Shown: in pieces, positions 19,452 to 29,647 of the stretch | Layout: the number at the start of each line of letters is the position of its first letter | Position numbering within the stretch: position 1 is the stretch's first letter | Origin: Legionella micdadei | GTDB taxonomy: Bacteria > Pseudomonadota > Gammaproteobacteria > Legionellales > Legionellaceae | Assembly: GCF_000953635.1 (NCBI RefSeq) | Contig: NZ_LN614830.1 | Coordinates: forward strand, 1,789,001 to 1,853,000 | Length of the DNA: 64,000 bases | Direction: 5' to 3' | Program-made: the position numbers and the translations under genes | Notes under the pieces: generated by a model | The model's input: only the letters and a program-made list of their open reading frames with translations | The model's database searches: none | Told to the model about the DNA's origin: nothing

Positions 19452-19892
19452 TTATGACGAACCTAAAAGCTCTTCAATAGCACGATTTGCTAAAGCATCT
19501 GCCTGCTCGTTTTCAGGGTGCCCTGCATGCCCTTTTATCCAGTGCCAAATAATGGTGTGTTTGGACGCTAATTCATCAAGCTGCTGCCATAAATCAGCGT
19601 TTTTTACAGGTTCTTTTTTAGAATTACGCCAACCTTTTTTTTTCCACTGTGCTAGCCATTCAGTCATTCCTAGACGCAAATATTGTGAGTCGGTAAACAA
19701 ATTAACAACACAAGGGCGTTTTAATGCAGACAACGCTTTTATCGCAGCAGTCAACTCCATGCGATTATTAGTTGTTTGAGCTTCACTACCATAAAGCGTT
19801 TTTTCATGGCCATTATAGCGAAGCAACGCTCCCCACCCGCCTGGACCAGGATTGCCTTTGCAAGCTCCGTCAGTGTAAATTTCAACACTCAT
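19452..19892 (-). CDS. rnhA: Ribonuclease HI
   Basis: 146 residues. The active-site acids are visible: [17 protein letters not shown] (Asp), MELTAAI (Glu), [11 protein letters not shown] (Asp), and [15 protein letters not shown] (His, Asp). It removes RNA from RNA:DNA hybrids, including R-loops and primers. The start overlaps the stop of the upstream SDR gene by 4 bp (ATGA), so it is the last gene of a hutU-hutH-SDR-rnhA run, an unusual partnership that probably reflects read-through rather than function. Confidence 0.96.
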   Translation of the reverse strand: MSVEIYTDGACKGNPGPGGWGALLRYNGHEKTLYGSEAQTTNNRMELTAAIKALSALKRPCVVNLFTDSQYLRLGMTEWLAQWKKKGWRNSKKEPVKNADLWQQLDELASKHTIIWHWIKGHAGHPENEQADALANRAIEELLGSS

Positions 19893-20695
19893 AAAAATAA
19901 ATCATCATAAGGCTTTATGGTTGGATCGATAGCATACACGGAAAAATCAGTAACACCAGCTTTCCTTAACACTTCTTCATCAATAAAAAAATTCCCACTC
20001 GTCATTTTAGAGGGTTGAGATAATATCCAATGCGCAGCATCTGCAACAATTTCTGGCTTCCGGCTAGCTTTGTAAATGGCATCGGGAAAGTGAACTCGAA
20101 TAGCATCTGTTGCGATGGTTGTTCTAGGCCATAGGGAGTTTGCAGCAATCCCATATTGCTTAAGTTCTGCGGCCAACCCTAAAGTGCACATGCTCATTCC
20201 ATATTTGCTGATTGTATAAGCAAGATGCGGAGCAAACCATGTTGGATCTATTGATAATGGTGGGGACAAAGTAAGTATATGAGGGTTCTTTGAATTTTTA
20301 AGATGGGGAATTGCCGCTTGTGAACAAGCAAATGTTGCACGGACGTTAACCGCTTGCATAAGATCATAACGCTTCATTGGTGTAGATAAAGTATCTGTTA
20401 AACTGATGGCGCTAGCATTGTTTACCAAAATATCCAATTGGCCGAATCGTTCAATCGTTTTTTCAACGGCATGATGGATCTGCCCTTCATCACGCACATC
20501 AACAACTAATGGCAATGCTTGGCCGCCAAGTTCCTCTATTTCTCGAGCAACAGTATGTATAGTTCCTTCAAGACTTGGATGAGGCATGTCGGTCTTAGCA
20601 GCTATTGTGATACATGCTTTTTCATGTGCAAACTTAAGCGCTATGGCTCTACCGATGCCCCTACTTGCTCCTGTGATGAATAAAACTTTAGTCAC
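19889..20695 (-). CDS. SDR-family oxidoreductase, HSDL2-like
   Basis: 268 residues with [15 protein letters not shown] cofactor loop, [15 protein letters not shown], and the active-site Tyr and Lys in [17 protein letters not shown]. The sequence [11 protein letters not shown] and the long cofactor-loop insertion ([15 protein letters not shown]) are typical of the hydroxysteroid-dehydrogenase-like-2 branch. The Ser of the catalytic triad falls in LTLSPPLS. Substrate unknown; such proteins are tied to lipid metabolism. It starts 14 bp after hutH and overlaps rnhA by 4 bp. Confidence 0.85.
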   Translation of the reverse strand: MTKVLFITGASRGIGRAIALKFAHEKACITIAAKTDMPHPSLEGTIHTVAREIEELGGQALPLVVDVRDEGQIHHAVEKTIERFGQLDILVNNASAISLTDTLSTPMKRYDLMQAVNVRATFACSQAAIPHLKNSKNPHILTLSPPLSIDPTWFAPHLAYTISKYGMSMCTLGLAAELKQYGIAANSLWPRTTIATDAIRVHFPDAIYKASRKPEIVADAAHWILSQPSKMTSGNFFIDEEVLRKAGVTDFSVYAIDPTIKPYDDLFL

Positions 20696-20709
20696 TCTTC
20701 CCCCTCGAT

Positions 20710-22215
20710 TTAGGTTAATGCAAAATCACCTTCAAGAATTTTTTGTTTGATTATCGCTATGTCAGGAGCGAAATACCGATCAGTTGTATAAGGATCAACA
20801 AATGTCCTGACTTTTGCATAAACGACTTCTAGCTTTGGCGAGGTAGCCAGTGGTTTATGAAACTCTAAACCCTGGCAAGCAGCTAGCATTTCAATAGCAA
20901 TTATGGTTGCAGTATTATCCACCATAGCATGCAGACGTTTTGCAGCATTTGTGGCCATCGATACGTGGTCTTCTTGATTTGCTGAAGTGGGAAGGCTATC
21001 GACACTATGGGGATGGGCAAGCGCCTTATTATCACTCGCACAGCTTGCCGCCGTAACATGGGGAATCATAAACCCAGAATTTAAACCACCCTCATTTACT
21101 AAAAATGGAGGTAACCTACTGAAATGCTTATCGATTAGCAATGCAATCCGCCGCTCTGAATTAGCACCTAACTCAGCCAAAGCTAAAGCAAGGTTATCAG
21201 CGGCCATTGCAATCATTTCACCATGGAAATTGCCGCCAGAAAGAATATCTTCCTGATCAATAAATACTAAAGGATTATCTGAAATAGAATTTGCCTCAAC
21301 TTGAAGGGTTTCCCCCACAAACCGCATTTGATGTAGCACAGCGCCCATAATTTGCGGTTGGCATCTCAAAGAATATGGATCTTGCACTCGATCGCAATGG
21401 CGATGAGATTCACGAATGGGGCTATCCGCGAGTAATTCGCGATACATGGCCGCAACATCCCGTTGAGCCTGATAACCACGCGCTAGATGAATACGATCAT
21501 CAAAAGGAATATCGCTTCCACAAGCAGCATCAACCGATAAGCTCCCTGCTAAAACAGCAGCATCAAACAAGAGTTCAGCATAAAAAAAAGCGCTCATACA
21601 AATTGCTGCTGAAGGTTGCAATCCATTTAACAATGCTAGCCCTTCTTTGGGTGCTAATTCTAAAGGCTTTAGCCCAGCAATTTTTAATCCCTCTTCAGCA
21701 CTTAGTATTTTCCCATCATAACGGACTTCACCCTCTCCCAGCAGAGGCAGTGAAAGATGGGCTAAAGGCACTAGATCACCAGAAGCACCAACTGAGCCTT
21801 TAGCAGGTATACAAGGATAAATCCGTTTGTTAAAAAGCACGATTAGCGCATCAATTAACTCTTTTCTCACACCGGAATAGCCTTGTGCTAGGCTATTAAT
21901 TTTCAGCAACAATGTCAGGGCAACAATTTCATCCGAAAGAAGTTCCCCCGCTCCGCAAGCATGCGAAAGCACAATATTACGTTGCAATTGTTTTAAATGA
22001 TCATCGGAAATCCTTAAGTTTGCAAGCGAGCCAAATCCTGTATTAATCCCATAAACCGTTCTTTTATCCGCAATCACCTGACGGACGATACTGCAAGAAG
22101 CTTCAATCACCGGTATGGCACTCTCATCTAATACACAACATTTATTCTCTTTGAGTATTGTTTTGAGCGTTTGCAAATTCAACTGCCCAGGTAGTAATGT
22201 AAATGACTCTCTCAT
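20710..22215 (-). CDS. hutH: Histidine ammonia-lyase HutH
   Basis: 501 residues. Canonical MIO enzyme: the cofactor-forming A144-S145-G146 lies in [19 protein letters not shown], the catalytic Tyr in [10 protein letters not shown] (residue 55), and [10 protein letters not shown] late in the chain. It deaminates histidine to urocanate. The start is taken at ATG 22215, which overlaps the hutU stop (ATGA); the longer frame to 22272 lies inside hutU. HutU and HutH together give the first two steps of histidine degradation; hutI and hutG are not in the window. Confidence 0.96.
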   Translation of the reverse strand: MRESFTLLPGQLNLQTLKTILKENKCCVLDESAIPVIEASCSIVRQVIADKRTVYGINTGFGSLANLRISDDHLKQLQRNIVLSHACGAGELLSDEIVALTLLLKINSLAQGYSGVRKELIDALIVLFNKRIYPCIPAKGSVGASGDLVPLAHLSLPLLGEGEVRYDGKILSAEEGLKIAGLKPLELAPKEGLALLNGLQPSAAICMSAFFYAELLFDAAVLAGSLSVDAACGSDIPFDDRIHLARGYQAQRDVAAMYRELLADSPIRESHRHCDRVQDPYSLRCQPQIMGAVLHQMRFVGETLQVEANSISDNPLVFIDQEDILSGGNFHGEMIAMAADNLALALAELGANSERRIALLIDKHFSRLPPFLVNEGGLNSGFMIPHVTAASCASDNKALAHPHSVDSLPTSANQEDHVSMATNAAKRLHAMVDNTATIIAIEMLAACQGLEFHKPLATSPKLEVVYAKVRTFVDPYTTDRYFAPDIAIIKQKILEGDFALT

Positions 22216-23897
22216 GGTGCAGGCTCCCCAATTTCTTCCATGGGCAACCATAAATTGTTTTCTCTGGCGCATTGTTTGGCCAACTCATAACCAGCATCTG
22301 CGTGCCTCATTACACCTGTTGCAGGATCATTATGAAGAACTCGGCTAAGCCGTGCTGCAGCTGTATCGGTGCCATCAGCTACAATGACTATTCCTGCATG
22401 TTGAGAAAAACCCATTCCAACTCCACCACCATGATGAATACTGACCCAAGTCGCCCCACTTGCGCAATTCAATAATGCATTTAACAAAGGCCAATCTGAC
22501 ACAGCATCACTGCCATCTAACATACCTTCTGTTTCGCGGTTTGGACTTGCCACGGAGCCAGAGTCGAGGTGATCCCTGCCGATAACAATGGGGGCTTTGA
22601 CTTCACCTGATTTGACCATTTCATTAAACGCCAAAGCTAAACGAGATCTATCTTTTAAACCCACCCAACAGATCCTTGCAGGTAGACCTTGAAAGGTAAT
22701 TTTTTCACGTGCCATATCAAGCCACTGGTGCAAATGGTTATCATATGGCATCAATTCCTTAACTCGCTGGTCTGTGGCATAAATATCCTGGGGATCACCT
22801 GACAGAGCTACCCAACGAAATGGTCCGATTCCTTCACAAAATAGAGGCCGTATATATTCTGAGACAAATCCCGGAATGGTAAATGCCTCCTTAACTCCAC
22901 CATCAAAAGCCATTTGTCGAATGTTATTGCCGTAATCAAAAACAGGAATGCCTTTTTGCTGGAATGCAAGCATTGCCCTGACTTGCTCGGCAATGGATTT
23001 TTTTGCAGCAACAATGACTTCTTCCGGCGCTGTTTTTCTCAAATTTTCGGCTTTTTCTAAAGACCATCCTTTAGGTAGATAGCCATTCAGCGGGTCATGG
23101 GCACTTGTTTGATCGGTAACTAAAGAAGGTAGGATATTGCGTCGCAATAACTCAGGATAAATATCTGCAGCATTGCCTAGAAGCCCGACTGATAAGGGCG
23201 ATTTTTCCTTTAAGGATTCTTGGATCCATGATAATGCTTGTTCAAGGTTATCCGTGGATTTATCAAGATAACGGGTCTTTAAACGCTTCTCTATATGGCT
23301 GGGATCGCATTCAACAGCAAGTATGCTCGCACCAGCCATTGTTGCTGCAAGGGGCTGTGCACCACCCATGCCCCCAAGTCCTGCTGTAAGCACCCATCGT
23401 CCAGACAAATCTCCATTAAAATGCTTTCTGGCACAAGCCGAAAAAGTCTCGTAAGTACCTTGGATGATTCCTTGAGAACCAATATAAACCCAGCTTCCGG
23501 CAGTCATTTGACCATACATCATTAAACCTTTTTTATCGAGCTCATTGAAATGTTCCCAATTGGCCCAGTGAGGCACCAAATTAGAATTTGCGATCAACAC
23601 CCGTGGCGCATCTTCATGAGTATTAAACACGCCAACTGGTTTTCCTGATTGGATAAGTAACGTTTGATCGCTATTGAGCTTTTTAAGCACTTCCACGATT
23701 TTATCGAAGGATTGCCAATTGCGAGCTGCTCGGCCGAGTCCACCATAGACAATCAAAGCGTCAGGATTTTCTGCAACTTCTGGGTCTAAGTTATTACAGA
23801 GCATACGTAAGGCTGCTTCAGTAAGCCAATTTTTAGCTTCCAGCTTAGTGCCACAATTCGCTTTGATTTGACGGTGATTTGAATTTACAATTATCAT
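22212..23897 (-). CDS. hutU: Urocanate hydratase HutU
   Basis: 561 residues, the full family length. Signatures include [22 protein letters not shown] (in part), the NAD-binding [43 protein letters not shown] and the YIRPLFCEG segment, followed by [15 protein letters not shown]. It hydrates urocanate to imidazolonepropionate. A GGAGAAAGG site directly precedes ATG 23897. The 152-bp intergenic space to the divergent peptide-transporter gene must carry promoters for both; no HutC-type operator could be assigned by eye. Confidence 0.96.
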   Translation of the reverse strand: MIIVNSNHRQIKANCGTKLEAKNWLTEAALRMLCNNLDPEVAENPDALIVYGGLGRAARNWQSFDKIVEVLKKLNSDQTLLIQSGKPVGVFNTHEDAPRVLIANSNLVPHWANWEHFNELDKKGLMMYGQMTAGSWVYIGSQGIIQGTYETFSACARKHFNGDLSGRWVLTAGLGGMGGAQPLAATMAGASILAVECDPSHIEKRLKTRYLDKSTDNLEQALSWIQESLKEKSPLSVGLLGNAADIYPELLRRNILPSLVTDQTSAHDPLNGYLPKGWSLEKAENLRKTAPEEVIVAAKKSIAEQVRAMLAFQQKGIPVFDYGNNIRQMAFDGGVKEAFTIPGFVSEYIRPLFCEGIGPFRWVALSGDPQDIYATDQRVKELMPYDNHLHQWLDMAREKITFQGLPARICWVGLKDRSRLALAFNEMVKSGEVKAPIVIGRDHLDSGSVASPNRETEGMLDGSDAVSDWPLLNALLNCASGATWVSIHHGGGVGMGFSQHAGIVIVADGTDTAAARLSRVLHNDPATGVMRHADAGYELAKQCARENNLWLPMEEIGEPAP

Positions 23898-24049
23898 CCT
23901 TTCTCCATCCTGGATCTGAGACAGTTATCATACACTAATGATTTATACACGCGAAAGACATAATTGCCTGCTTTAATACCCAACAGTATGTTAAACATAA
24001 AAACAATATGATAAACTATGTAAACCCAGGTGCTATTTAAGAAATTACT

Positions 24050-25531
24050 GTGCAAAACGAATTAGACAAATTGGCCTCACACCCACCGTCATTACGGGTT
24101 TTTTTTGCCACTGAAATGTGGGAAAGATATGGATTTTATGTTGTTCAATCTTTACTTGCCCTCTACCTTGCACTCCACTTTAAGTGGCCTGATGATCAAG
24201 TTTATGCCCTAGTCGGATCCTTTACCGCATTAACCTATCTTTCACCTGTTATTGGAGGTTGGATTGCTGATCACTTAATTGGTCAGAAAAGAGCCATACT
24301 AGCAGGAGCAGTCTTCCTATTTTTCAGCTACTTAGTCCTTACATTCCTTTCTTCTAAGGCTATATTGATTGCTGCATTAGGTGGTGTCGCTGTAGGTACT
24401 GGGTTGTTAAAGCCAAATATTTCGTCACTTTTAGGCAACGAATACGATGTCGGCTCCTCGAAACGCGAAAGCGGTTTTACTATTTTCTATATGGGTATCA
24501 CCACTGGTATCATTTTAGGCACAACTTTACCAAGCATGCTAAAAGATAATTTTGGTTGGTCAATTTCTTTTGTTAGCGCTGCTTTTGGTATGGTGATTTC
24601 CTTCGCCGTATTTGCTTTTGGAGCCTATCGTTACAAAATTGCTGACTATCATCCTCATGAATTACGCTTAGAGAAATTCATCAAGGCAGTAGGCATGATA
24701 TCCGTATTATGGTTAATCTCCTTTTCTATCCTGAATTTCCCTATTTTTGCCGATGCCGCTTTCGGCGCTGTCGTCCTCTTGTCATTAATCTACTTGTTTT
24801 ATTCGATTAAGCGTGAATCTTCTAATCAAGCTAGGCAAACAGCCGTCATTGGATTATTGTGTATTATTTCTGTGATGTTCTGGGCTTTTTATTTCCAGAT
24901 GTTTATGTCTTTAACCTTATTCATTTCACGTGTCGTAGAACCTAAATTATTTGGCATTTCTTTCCCCCCGCCTTATTATGTGAGCATCCAAAGTGTCGGA
25001 ATGATTGTTTTTGGTTACCTACTTTCACGTAGTAAAGCTCAGCTTACTTTAGTACAAAGCGGTATCCGTACCGGAAAGAAATTTTTGTTAGCGATGCTTT
25101 TCATGACTGCGGCCTACGCCTTAATTTCCGTTGTTTGCTCTAACTCTACTGGAGCAACTTTGTTATCACCTTTATTTTTCATCCCTGCTTATTTGCTCAT
25201 TTCTGTTGCCGAATTGCTATTATCCCCTGTCGGCTTATCAGCGATAACAGTACTTGCCAGCCGTAAAAAAGTAAGCACTATGATGGGTATCTTTTTCGTT
25301 TCATTAGGTATAGGAGGGTTCTTATCAGGGAAACTCGCCTCACTTACCTCTGTGAAGGGAGAAGCGTTATCAATCCTTGAACTTAAGGCCCATTATGCGC
25401 AAACATTTTCTACCCTTTTAAATATTTTGTTTATTGCAACGCTAATCTGTTTTATTTTGTTCAGAGTGATAAAAGCCCTCTTATCACGCCATACTGTTGC
25501 AGCAACGAATCATTTAATTAAGTGCAATTAA
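24050..25531 (+). CDS. POT-family proton-dependent oligopeptide transporter
   Basis: 493 residues, about 14 membrane segments. The POT signature ExxER is present in ATEMWERYGFY at the N-terminus, with GGWIADHLIGQKRAI (loop 2-3) and the FYMGITTGIILGTTLP segment in place of the PTR2 motif. Members import di- and tripeptides with protons. Start is GTG 24050 (preceded by TAAGAAAT); no better ATG exists near. Location opposite hutU-hutH fits amino acid and peptide catabolism, which is inference. An imperfect hairpin follows the stop. Confidence 0.88.
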   Translation: MQNELDKLASHPPSLRVFFATEMWERYGFYVVQSLLALYLALHFKWPDDQVYALVGSFTALTYLSPVIGGWIADHLIGQKRAILAGAVFLFFSYLVLTFLSSKAILIAALGGVAVGTGLLKPNISSLLGNEYDVGSSKRESGFTIFYMGITTGIILGTTLPSMLKDNFGWSISFVSAAFGMVISFAVFAFGAYRYKIADYHPHELRLEKFIKAVGMISVLWLISFSILNFPIFADAAFGAVVLLSLIYLFYSIKRESSNQARQTAVIGLLCIISVMFWAFYFQMFMSLTLFISRVVEPKLFGISFPPPYYVSIQSVGMIVFGYLLSRSKAQLTLVQSGIRTGKKFLLAMLFMTAAYALISVVCSNSTGATLLSPLFFIPAYLLISVAELLLSPVGLSAITVLASRKKVSTMMGIFFVSLGIGGFLSGKLASLTSVKGEALSILELKAHYAQTFSTLLNILFIATLICFILFRVIKALLSRHTVAATNHLIKCN

Positions 25532-25552
25532 AGCTAATGACTGTCTTGGTGA

Positions 25553-25582
25553 AGCAGGTTGGATCAAATGAACCATCCTGCT
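25553..25582. terminator. Imperfect hairpin after the peptide transporter gene
   Basis: AGCAGG (25553-25558) pairs with CCTGCT (25577-25582); the intervening bases extend the stem through TGG/CCA with single mismatches. No clear T tract follows. Best read as a transcript 3' end structure. Confidence 0.4.
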
Positions 25583-25634
25583 CCTCTCAATCTTGACTAT
25601 ACTGTTAGCAAACTAACGCTCAAGGATGGAGAAT

Positions 25635-26033
25635 ATGTCAAAATTTCTTTCAGACATAAAAGTGCGCTCTACAATCGTTATTCGCCATATAACTCAATCT
25701 ACCACGGCTTGCCTTCTTGCTATGACTAAGGGAAATTTATACGTAATCTCCTGGCATCATTGGGAAATTGCAATTTGTACAGGACTAGGTACAGGGGTAA
25801 TTAGTTTATTGGCCTCGTATGGAGATTTAGTTAAGTTCCAAACTTCCCGCTACGGAGTAGCAGCTATTGCTTTTATTGGAACTACAATTGCTGATTTTAT
25901 AAGTCATGGCGGTACATCCTGGAAAGAGTCACTGGTTACCGGTATAGGTGCAGCTTTGCTCTCTTTCTTTGTTTCTTTTACTCCACTCGACAAATATTTA
26001 GCTAATTTGCAAGAAAAGAAAGAGGAGAATTAA
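25635..26033 (+). CDS. Small membrane protein of unknown function
   Basis: 132 residues. Three hydrophobic stretches can be seen, roughly residues 46-62 (ICTGLGTGVISLLASYG), 71-87 (YGVAAIAFIGTTIADFI) and 99-113 (VTGIGAALLSFFVSF), with a basic N-terminal cytoplasmic helix and a charged C-terminus (LQEKKEEN). The layout resembles a holin or small channel, but no family is recognised. ATG 25635 is chosen over ATG 25626 because AAGGA then lies 8 bp upstream instead of touching the start. It stands alone between a peptide transporter and a convergent patatin gene. Confidence 0.6.
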   Translation: MSKFLSDIKVRSTIVIRHITQSTTACLLAMTKGNLYVISWHHWEIAICTGLGTGVISLLASYGDLVKFQTSRYGVAAIAFIGTTIADFISHGGTSWKESLVTGIGAALLSFFVSFTPLDKYLANLQEKKEEN

Positions 26034-26071
26034 TCAATTAACCGACCTTTCTATCTATCCCATTTGCACAA

Positions 26072-27208
26072 TCATTCCTCGAGCGCACGATAAATAACAA
26101 CGCCCACATGCGGCGGATGTGGCTTGAGGAATTTTTTACTTTTTAATACTCTTGTGGATTGTTCTAGGCCTTGATTCCACCGCTCATGAATGGAATAAGC
26201 AGAAAAATCAGCGTCCTTCGTTGATGATTCCCAGGGTTTTTGTTGGTATTCAAGCTGAACGATATCAAAATCGGTAGAACACCCTAAAGAGACTAAATCG
26301 AGATTTTCGGGTAATAATTGCTTTTCTTCAGGTAGTTGCTCATACAGTGCTTTAATTGCTCGTCTTAGATTGTGCTTATCTTCATAGATTAGCTTTTGCT
26401 CATCTGAACGACTGCTGTAAATGATTTCAAGATTCCTTTTTTTTACGTCGTCAATGCAGTTAGGGAGCTCACCTTTAGCACTCCATAAATCCACCATAAA
26501 ACAAAGGGTATTCGTTCGAGGCAAATCGTCTAGAACCACAGAAAGCGGTGTGTTCGAATATACACCTCCATCCCAATAATATTCGCCATCAATTTCAATT
26601 GGAGGAAATGCGGGGGGTAATGCACCGCTTGCCATAATATGCTTTGGTTCAATTCTTTCTAGTTTAGAATCAAAATAACGGATTTTTCCTGTATTAATAT
26701 TCGTCGCCCCTAAACTTAGACGTATTTCACCTTTGGCCAAATAATCAAAATCGATTAGATCCTTAAGAAAATTTTGCAAAGGTTCGGTGTCATAGAAACT
26801 ATTCCAAGGACCATAAAACATGTCATACATCGTAAAAAACCTTGGTTTGAAAAAAACGGAGATTCCAGACATCGCTACTTGATGAAACTGCCAGTTCGTG
26901 ACAAATTTCCGAATAGAATCAGGGAGGTCAAGCCCGAAATCAAATATTTCATCGTGAATTACTGCATGCCAAAATTGCTTCAACCGAGGTAAGCGATTTT
27001 GAGGCTCATTTCCTGCAATAATCGCTGCATTGATTGCTCCAATTGAAGTTCCTGTTATCCAATTGGGAATATAATTTGCCTTTTCTAGTCCTTCATAAAC
27101 CCCCGCTTGAAAAGCCCCTAATGCTCCCCCACCTTGCAAAACCAAAGCAATTCTTTTTTTCACAGGATTGTCGTGTAATTCAATAGTACACCCCAAAACT
27201 GTTTCCAT
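26072..27208 (-). CDS. Patatin-like phospholipase
   Basis: 378 residues. The patatin catalytic dyad is intact: oxyanion-hole QGGGALGAFQAGVYEG (residues 25-40), nucleophile G53-T-S55-I-G57, and D213-G-G in YWDGGVYSNTPL. The C-terminal 130 residues (from about KKRNLEIIYSSRSDEQ) look like the DUF3734-type extension seen on bacterial patatins linked to lipid storage. No signal peptide. It could be a cytoplasmic lipase or a secreted effector; Legionella have many of both. It converges with the small membrane-protein gene and is preceded by a 141-bp gap without a gene. Confidence 0.88.
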   Translation of the reverse strand: METVLGCTIELHDNPVKKRIALVLQGGGALGAFQAGVYEGLEKANYIPNWITGTSIGAINAAIIAGNEPQNRLPRLKQFWHAVIHDEIFDFGLDLPDSIRKFVTNWQFHQVAMSGISVFFKPRFFTMYDMFYGPWNSFYDTEPLQNFLKDLIDFDYLAKGEIRLSLGATNINTGKIRYFDSKLERIEPKHIMASGALPPAFPPIEIDGEYYWDGGVYSNTPLSVVLDDLPRTNTLCFMVDLWSAKGELPNCIDDVKKRNLEIIYSSRSDEQKLIYEDKHNLRRAIKALYEQLPEEKQLLPENLDLVSLGCSTDFDIVQLEYQQKPWESSTKDADFSAYSIHERWNQGLEQSTRVLKSKKFLKPHPPHVGVVIYRALEE

Positions 27209-27349
27209 GGAAATCTCCGTTGTATTAACAAATACCCTTCTAAAGTGTAGTACACAGCAAATTTAGACGTGTAATCCTCTGATTCAATTTCTCGGCATAA
27301 AGGACAAAGTAGAAACAGCTACTGTCAATTACCTTTGAACCATAAAAAT

Positions 27350-28523
27350 TTAATTAAACACATTTCCGCTTATTGGTGTTGGCGGTTGGATTTGACTATC
27401 CCCAGCATCATACGCCTTAGCTAATACTTCGAAGAAAGTGGCGTATTGATTTTGCTTGTACACCAGGATCTCTTTGAGGTCATCACACTCGAGGGAAACA
27501 TTAAATTCATCCCCTGAAGAGAGTAATAACTCTTTTAGCTCTTCTCGGCATCCAAACTCATTCCACAAATTATTACCATTAAAAATGATATGTAAAAGAT
27601 AACTTCCTCTTTTTACATTCTTTGATAAGGTTAATGAGATCTTTGATAAGATCTTTTTCACTAACAAATCCCCTTAGATTAGAAAGATTAAGGACTTCTA
27701 AATGAGGTGGTAAGTAAGAAACAATTTTTACAAGGTCACCAGAGGAGACCATGCAGCGTTTTAATGAAAGGACTGACAATCGCTTGTTGTTAACCAAACC
27801 TGCCTGTAATCTAAAAAAATCACTAAAATCTGAGTCGGTAAAACTTAGCTTTGTAATCGATTGATTTTTCTCAAGCATCCTATTTAAAGCTTCGGCCTCT
27901 GTCTTAGGTATATCAAATCCCACTAAATGGAGGGTTTGCACTGAAGAGTTGGCAGGATTTTCAGCTCCAGTCAATGGAATACACGTTAATGCTTGAAAAA
28001 TCGGCTCTAACATCTTCAATCCGTAAAACGACATACTATAGTTAATTTTTAGATTTGAAATCGTTCTATTCAATTGTAAAGCCTGAGCTAAAGGTAGAAA
28101 ATGTTCATGAGGCCCTATAACAAAACTCAGTGCTTCAATAGGACAATAGGGTTGGGTTAAAGCCTTACTTATTACAGCAAGATTCAACATATCAGGCGTG
28201 CCTTCAAGGTTCAGTTGCCTAATACAAGCACGCCCCTCAATCTCTTTAAGAATAGTCTCTAAAAATTTAAGAGGTGAACTTAATTCAATGGAAAGCGAGG
28301 TTTCATACTTACGTTCATTTGCAATTTTACGAAATGCCATAAGACAGCGCCTTTGACTTTCAATATCCGTATCCATATCGTCAACATCAATAGTACCCGG
28401 ATTAGGATCGAGTATAAAAAGTTCAAGTTGCTCATCAAAGTTCTGAGAATTAATAGTCTTTCGACATAAAGTAAATTTCACTGAAAATCCTATTGAAAAT
28501 AAAAAAGCGAAAGATCCTATCAT
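27350..28523 (-). pseudogene. Leucine-rich-repeat protein split by a one-base frameshift
   Basis: Two overlapping frames make one protein. The upstream part (27579-28523) encodes 314 residues with about six ribonuclease-inhibitor-like repeats near 25-28 residues each, for example ISNLKINYS, VQTLHLVGF, ITKLSFTDS, LSVLSLKRC and LEVLNLSNL at repeat starts. It stops just after LSFTYHF. The next frame (open 27350-27667) continues with NGNNLWNEFGCREELKELL. Removing one base of the A5 run at 27581-27585 joins them exactly there. ATG 28523 has GGAGT upstream; an internal GTG at 28481 with AGGAT is an alternative start. LRR proteins of this type are common Dot/Icm effectors; this is inference. Confidence 0.65.
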
Positions 28524-28735
28524 ATTACTCCATATTGTCCAGTTTTATCCCAAAAAGACCTTAAAGAGATCATTAGCAAATGAGTTGAAGATCCTTATAT
28601 CAAGGCATAAACAGCAACCTATTTTGAGTTCGGCGGGTGTAATGAGTAAAAAAACGTCTTTGCAAAAACATGAAAGATCGAACCAATTAAAGGTATCTGC
28701 GAAAATAGTTTATCTATTGGCTATTTTATAATTCT

Positions 28736-28763
28736 TTGAGAGTTCTATTTTTACTGCTATTAT
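28736..28763 (+). promoter_or_regulatory. Sigma-70 promoter for rsfS operon
   Basis: TTGAGA (28736-28741), 16-bp spacer, TATTAT (28758-28763), each one mismatch from consensus. The start would be near 28770, so the TTG at 28773 would have no leader and ATG 28794 is the better rsfS start. Confidence 0.6.
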
Positions 28764-28793
28764 TCGACGCTTTTGAATAAGATTTTCGAATTT

Positions 28794-29132
28794 ATGACTG
28801 AGCAACAATCAATTTTAAACCAATTACAACAAGCGTTAGATGATATACAAGCGATTGACATCACTGTGATTGACGTAAAACAGCAAACTTCGGTTACAGA
28901 TTATATGATTATTTGTAGCGGCCGTTCATCCCGTCACGTTAAAGCAGTTGCAGAATTTGTCATTGAACGGATGGAAGCAGCAGGACTTTCACCGTTAAGT
29001 CAATCCGGTCTTGAAAATGGTGAATGGGTTTTGATTGATTTTGGAGATTTTGTTTTACATATTATGCAGCCAGAAAGCCGTGCCTTTTATAATTTAGAAG
29101 GACTATGGCAAACTAACCCATCTAATGACTAA
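28794..29132 (+). CDS. rsfS: Ribosomal silencing factor RsfS
   Basis: 112 residues, DUF143 family. Features: [34 protein letters not shown], and the C-terminal [20 protein letters not shown] typical of RsfS. It binds L14 on the 50S subunit and blocks subunit joining in starvation. Start at ATG 28794 is favoured by the promoter position; a TTG at 28773 is in frame. rlmH starts 2 bp after the stop, as in most gammaproteobacteria, so rsfS-rlmH-mrdA-mrdB is one transcription unit. Confidence 0.94.
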   Translation: MTEQQSILNQLQQALDDIQAIDITVIDVKQQTSVTDYMIICSGRSSRHVKAVAEFVIERMEAAGLSPLSQSGLENGEWVLIDFGDFVLHIMQPESRAFYNLEGLWQTNPSND

Positions 29133-29134
29133 TT

Positions 29135-29605
29135 ATGCTTAAAATTACGCTAATTGCTTGTGGCAATAAAATGCCTACCTGGGTAAATAGCGCAGTTTCT
29201 GAGTTTACTAAACGTTTACAAGAATTTGTAAATTTCAATTTAATTGAAATTCCACTTGCAAAGCGAGGAAAAGCCAGTGATTTAACACGGATTTTAGAAA
29301 AAGAAGCTGCCTTAATAACCCATACAATACCTCCAAATGCACGTGTGATTGCCCTGGATATTAGTGGAGAATCATTTAGTAGCGAAAAGCTGGCCTCGAA
29401 ATTAGAGCAACTACAGCAAATCAGTAGCCATCTATGTTTTCTTATTGGTGGGCCAGAAGGTTTGCTTCCATCAGTACTAGGAAGAGCAGATGAGAGATGG
29501 TCGTTATCGAAATTGACCTTACCCCATCCACTGGTTCGTATCATTCTCTTAGAAACACTTTACAGAGCCTGGTCGATTATACATAAGCACCCTTATCACA
29601 AGTGA
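29135..29605 (+). CDS. rlmH: 23S rRNA pseudouridine1915 N3-methyltransferase RlmH
   Basis: 156 residues, SPOUT family. Typical features: N-terminal [33 protein letters not shown], the cofactor knot [11 protein letters not shown], and [22 protein letters not shown] followed by HPYHK at the C-terminus. It methylates pseudouridine 1915 in helix 69 of 23S rRNA. Placed between rsfS and mrdA. Confidence 0.96.
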   Translation: MLKITLIACGNKMPTWVNSAVSEFTKRLQEFVNFNLIEIPLAKRGKASDLTRILEKEAALITHTIPPNARVIALDISGESFSSEKLASKLEQLQQISSHLCFLIGGPEGLLPSVLGRADERWSLSKLTLPHPLVRIILLETLYRAWSIIHKHPYHK

Positions 29606-29647
29606 AGTTTTAAGCTAAGATGTGTACTTTTATCTTATTTGCAGAAA

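Noticed and set aside
21375-21803. 142-residue open frame antisense to hutH
   Set aside because: Shadow of hutH; His/Gln/Lys-rich composition is typical of a reverse reading frame.
29122-29544. 140-residue open frame antisense to rlmH
   Set aside because: Fully covered by rlmH, no ribosome binding site or recognisable domain.
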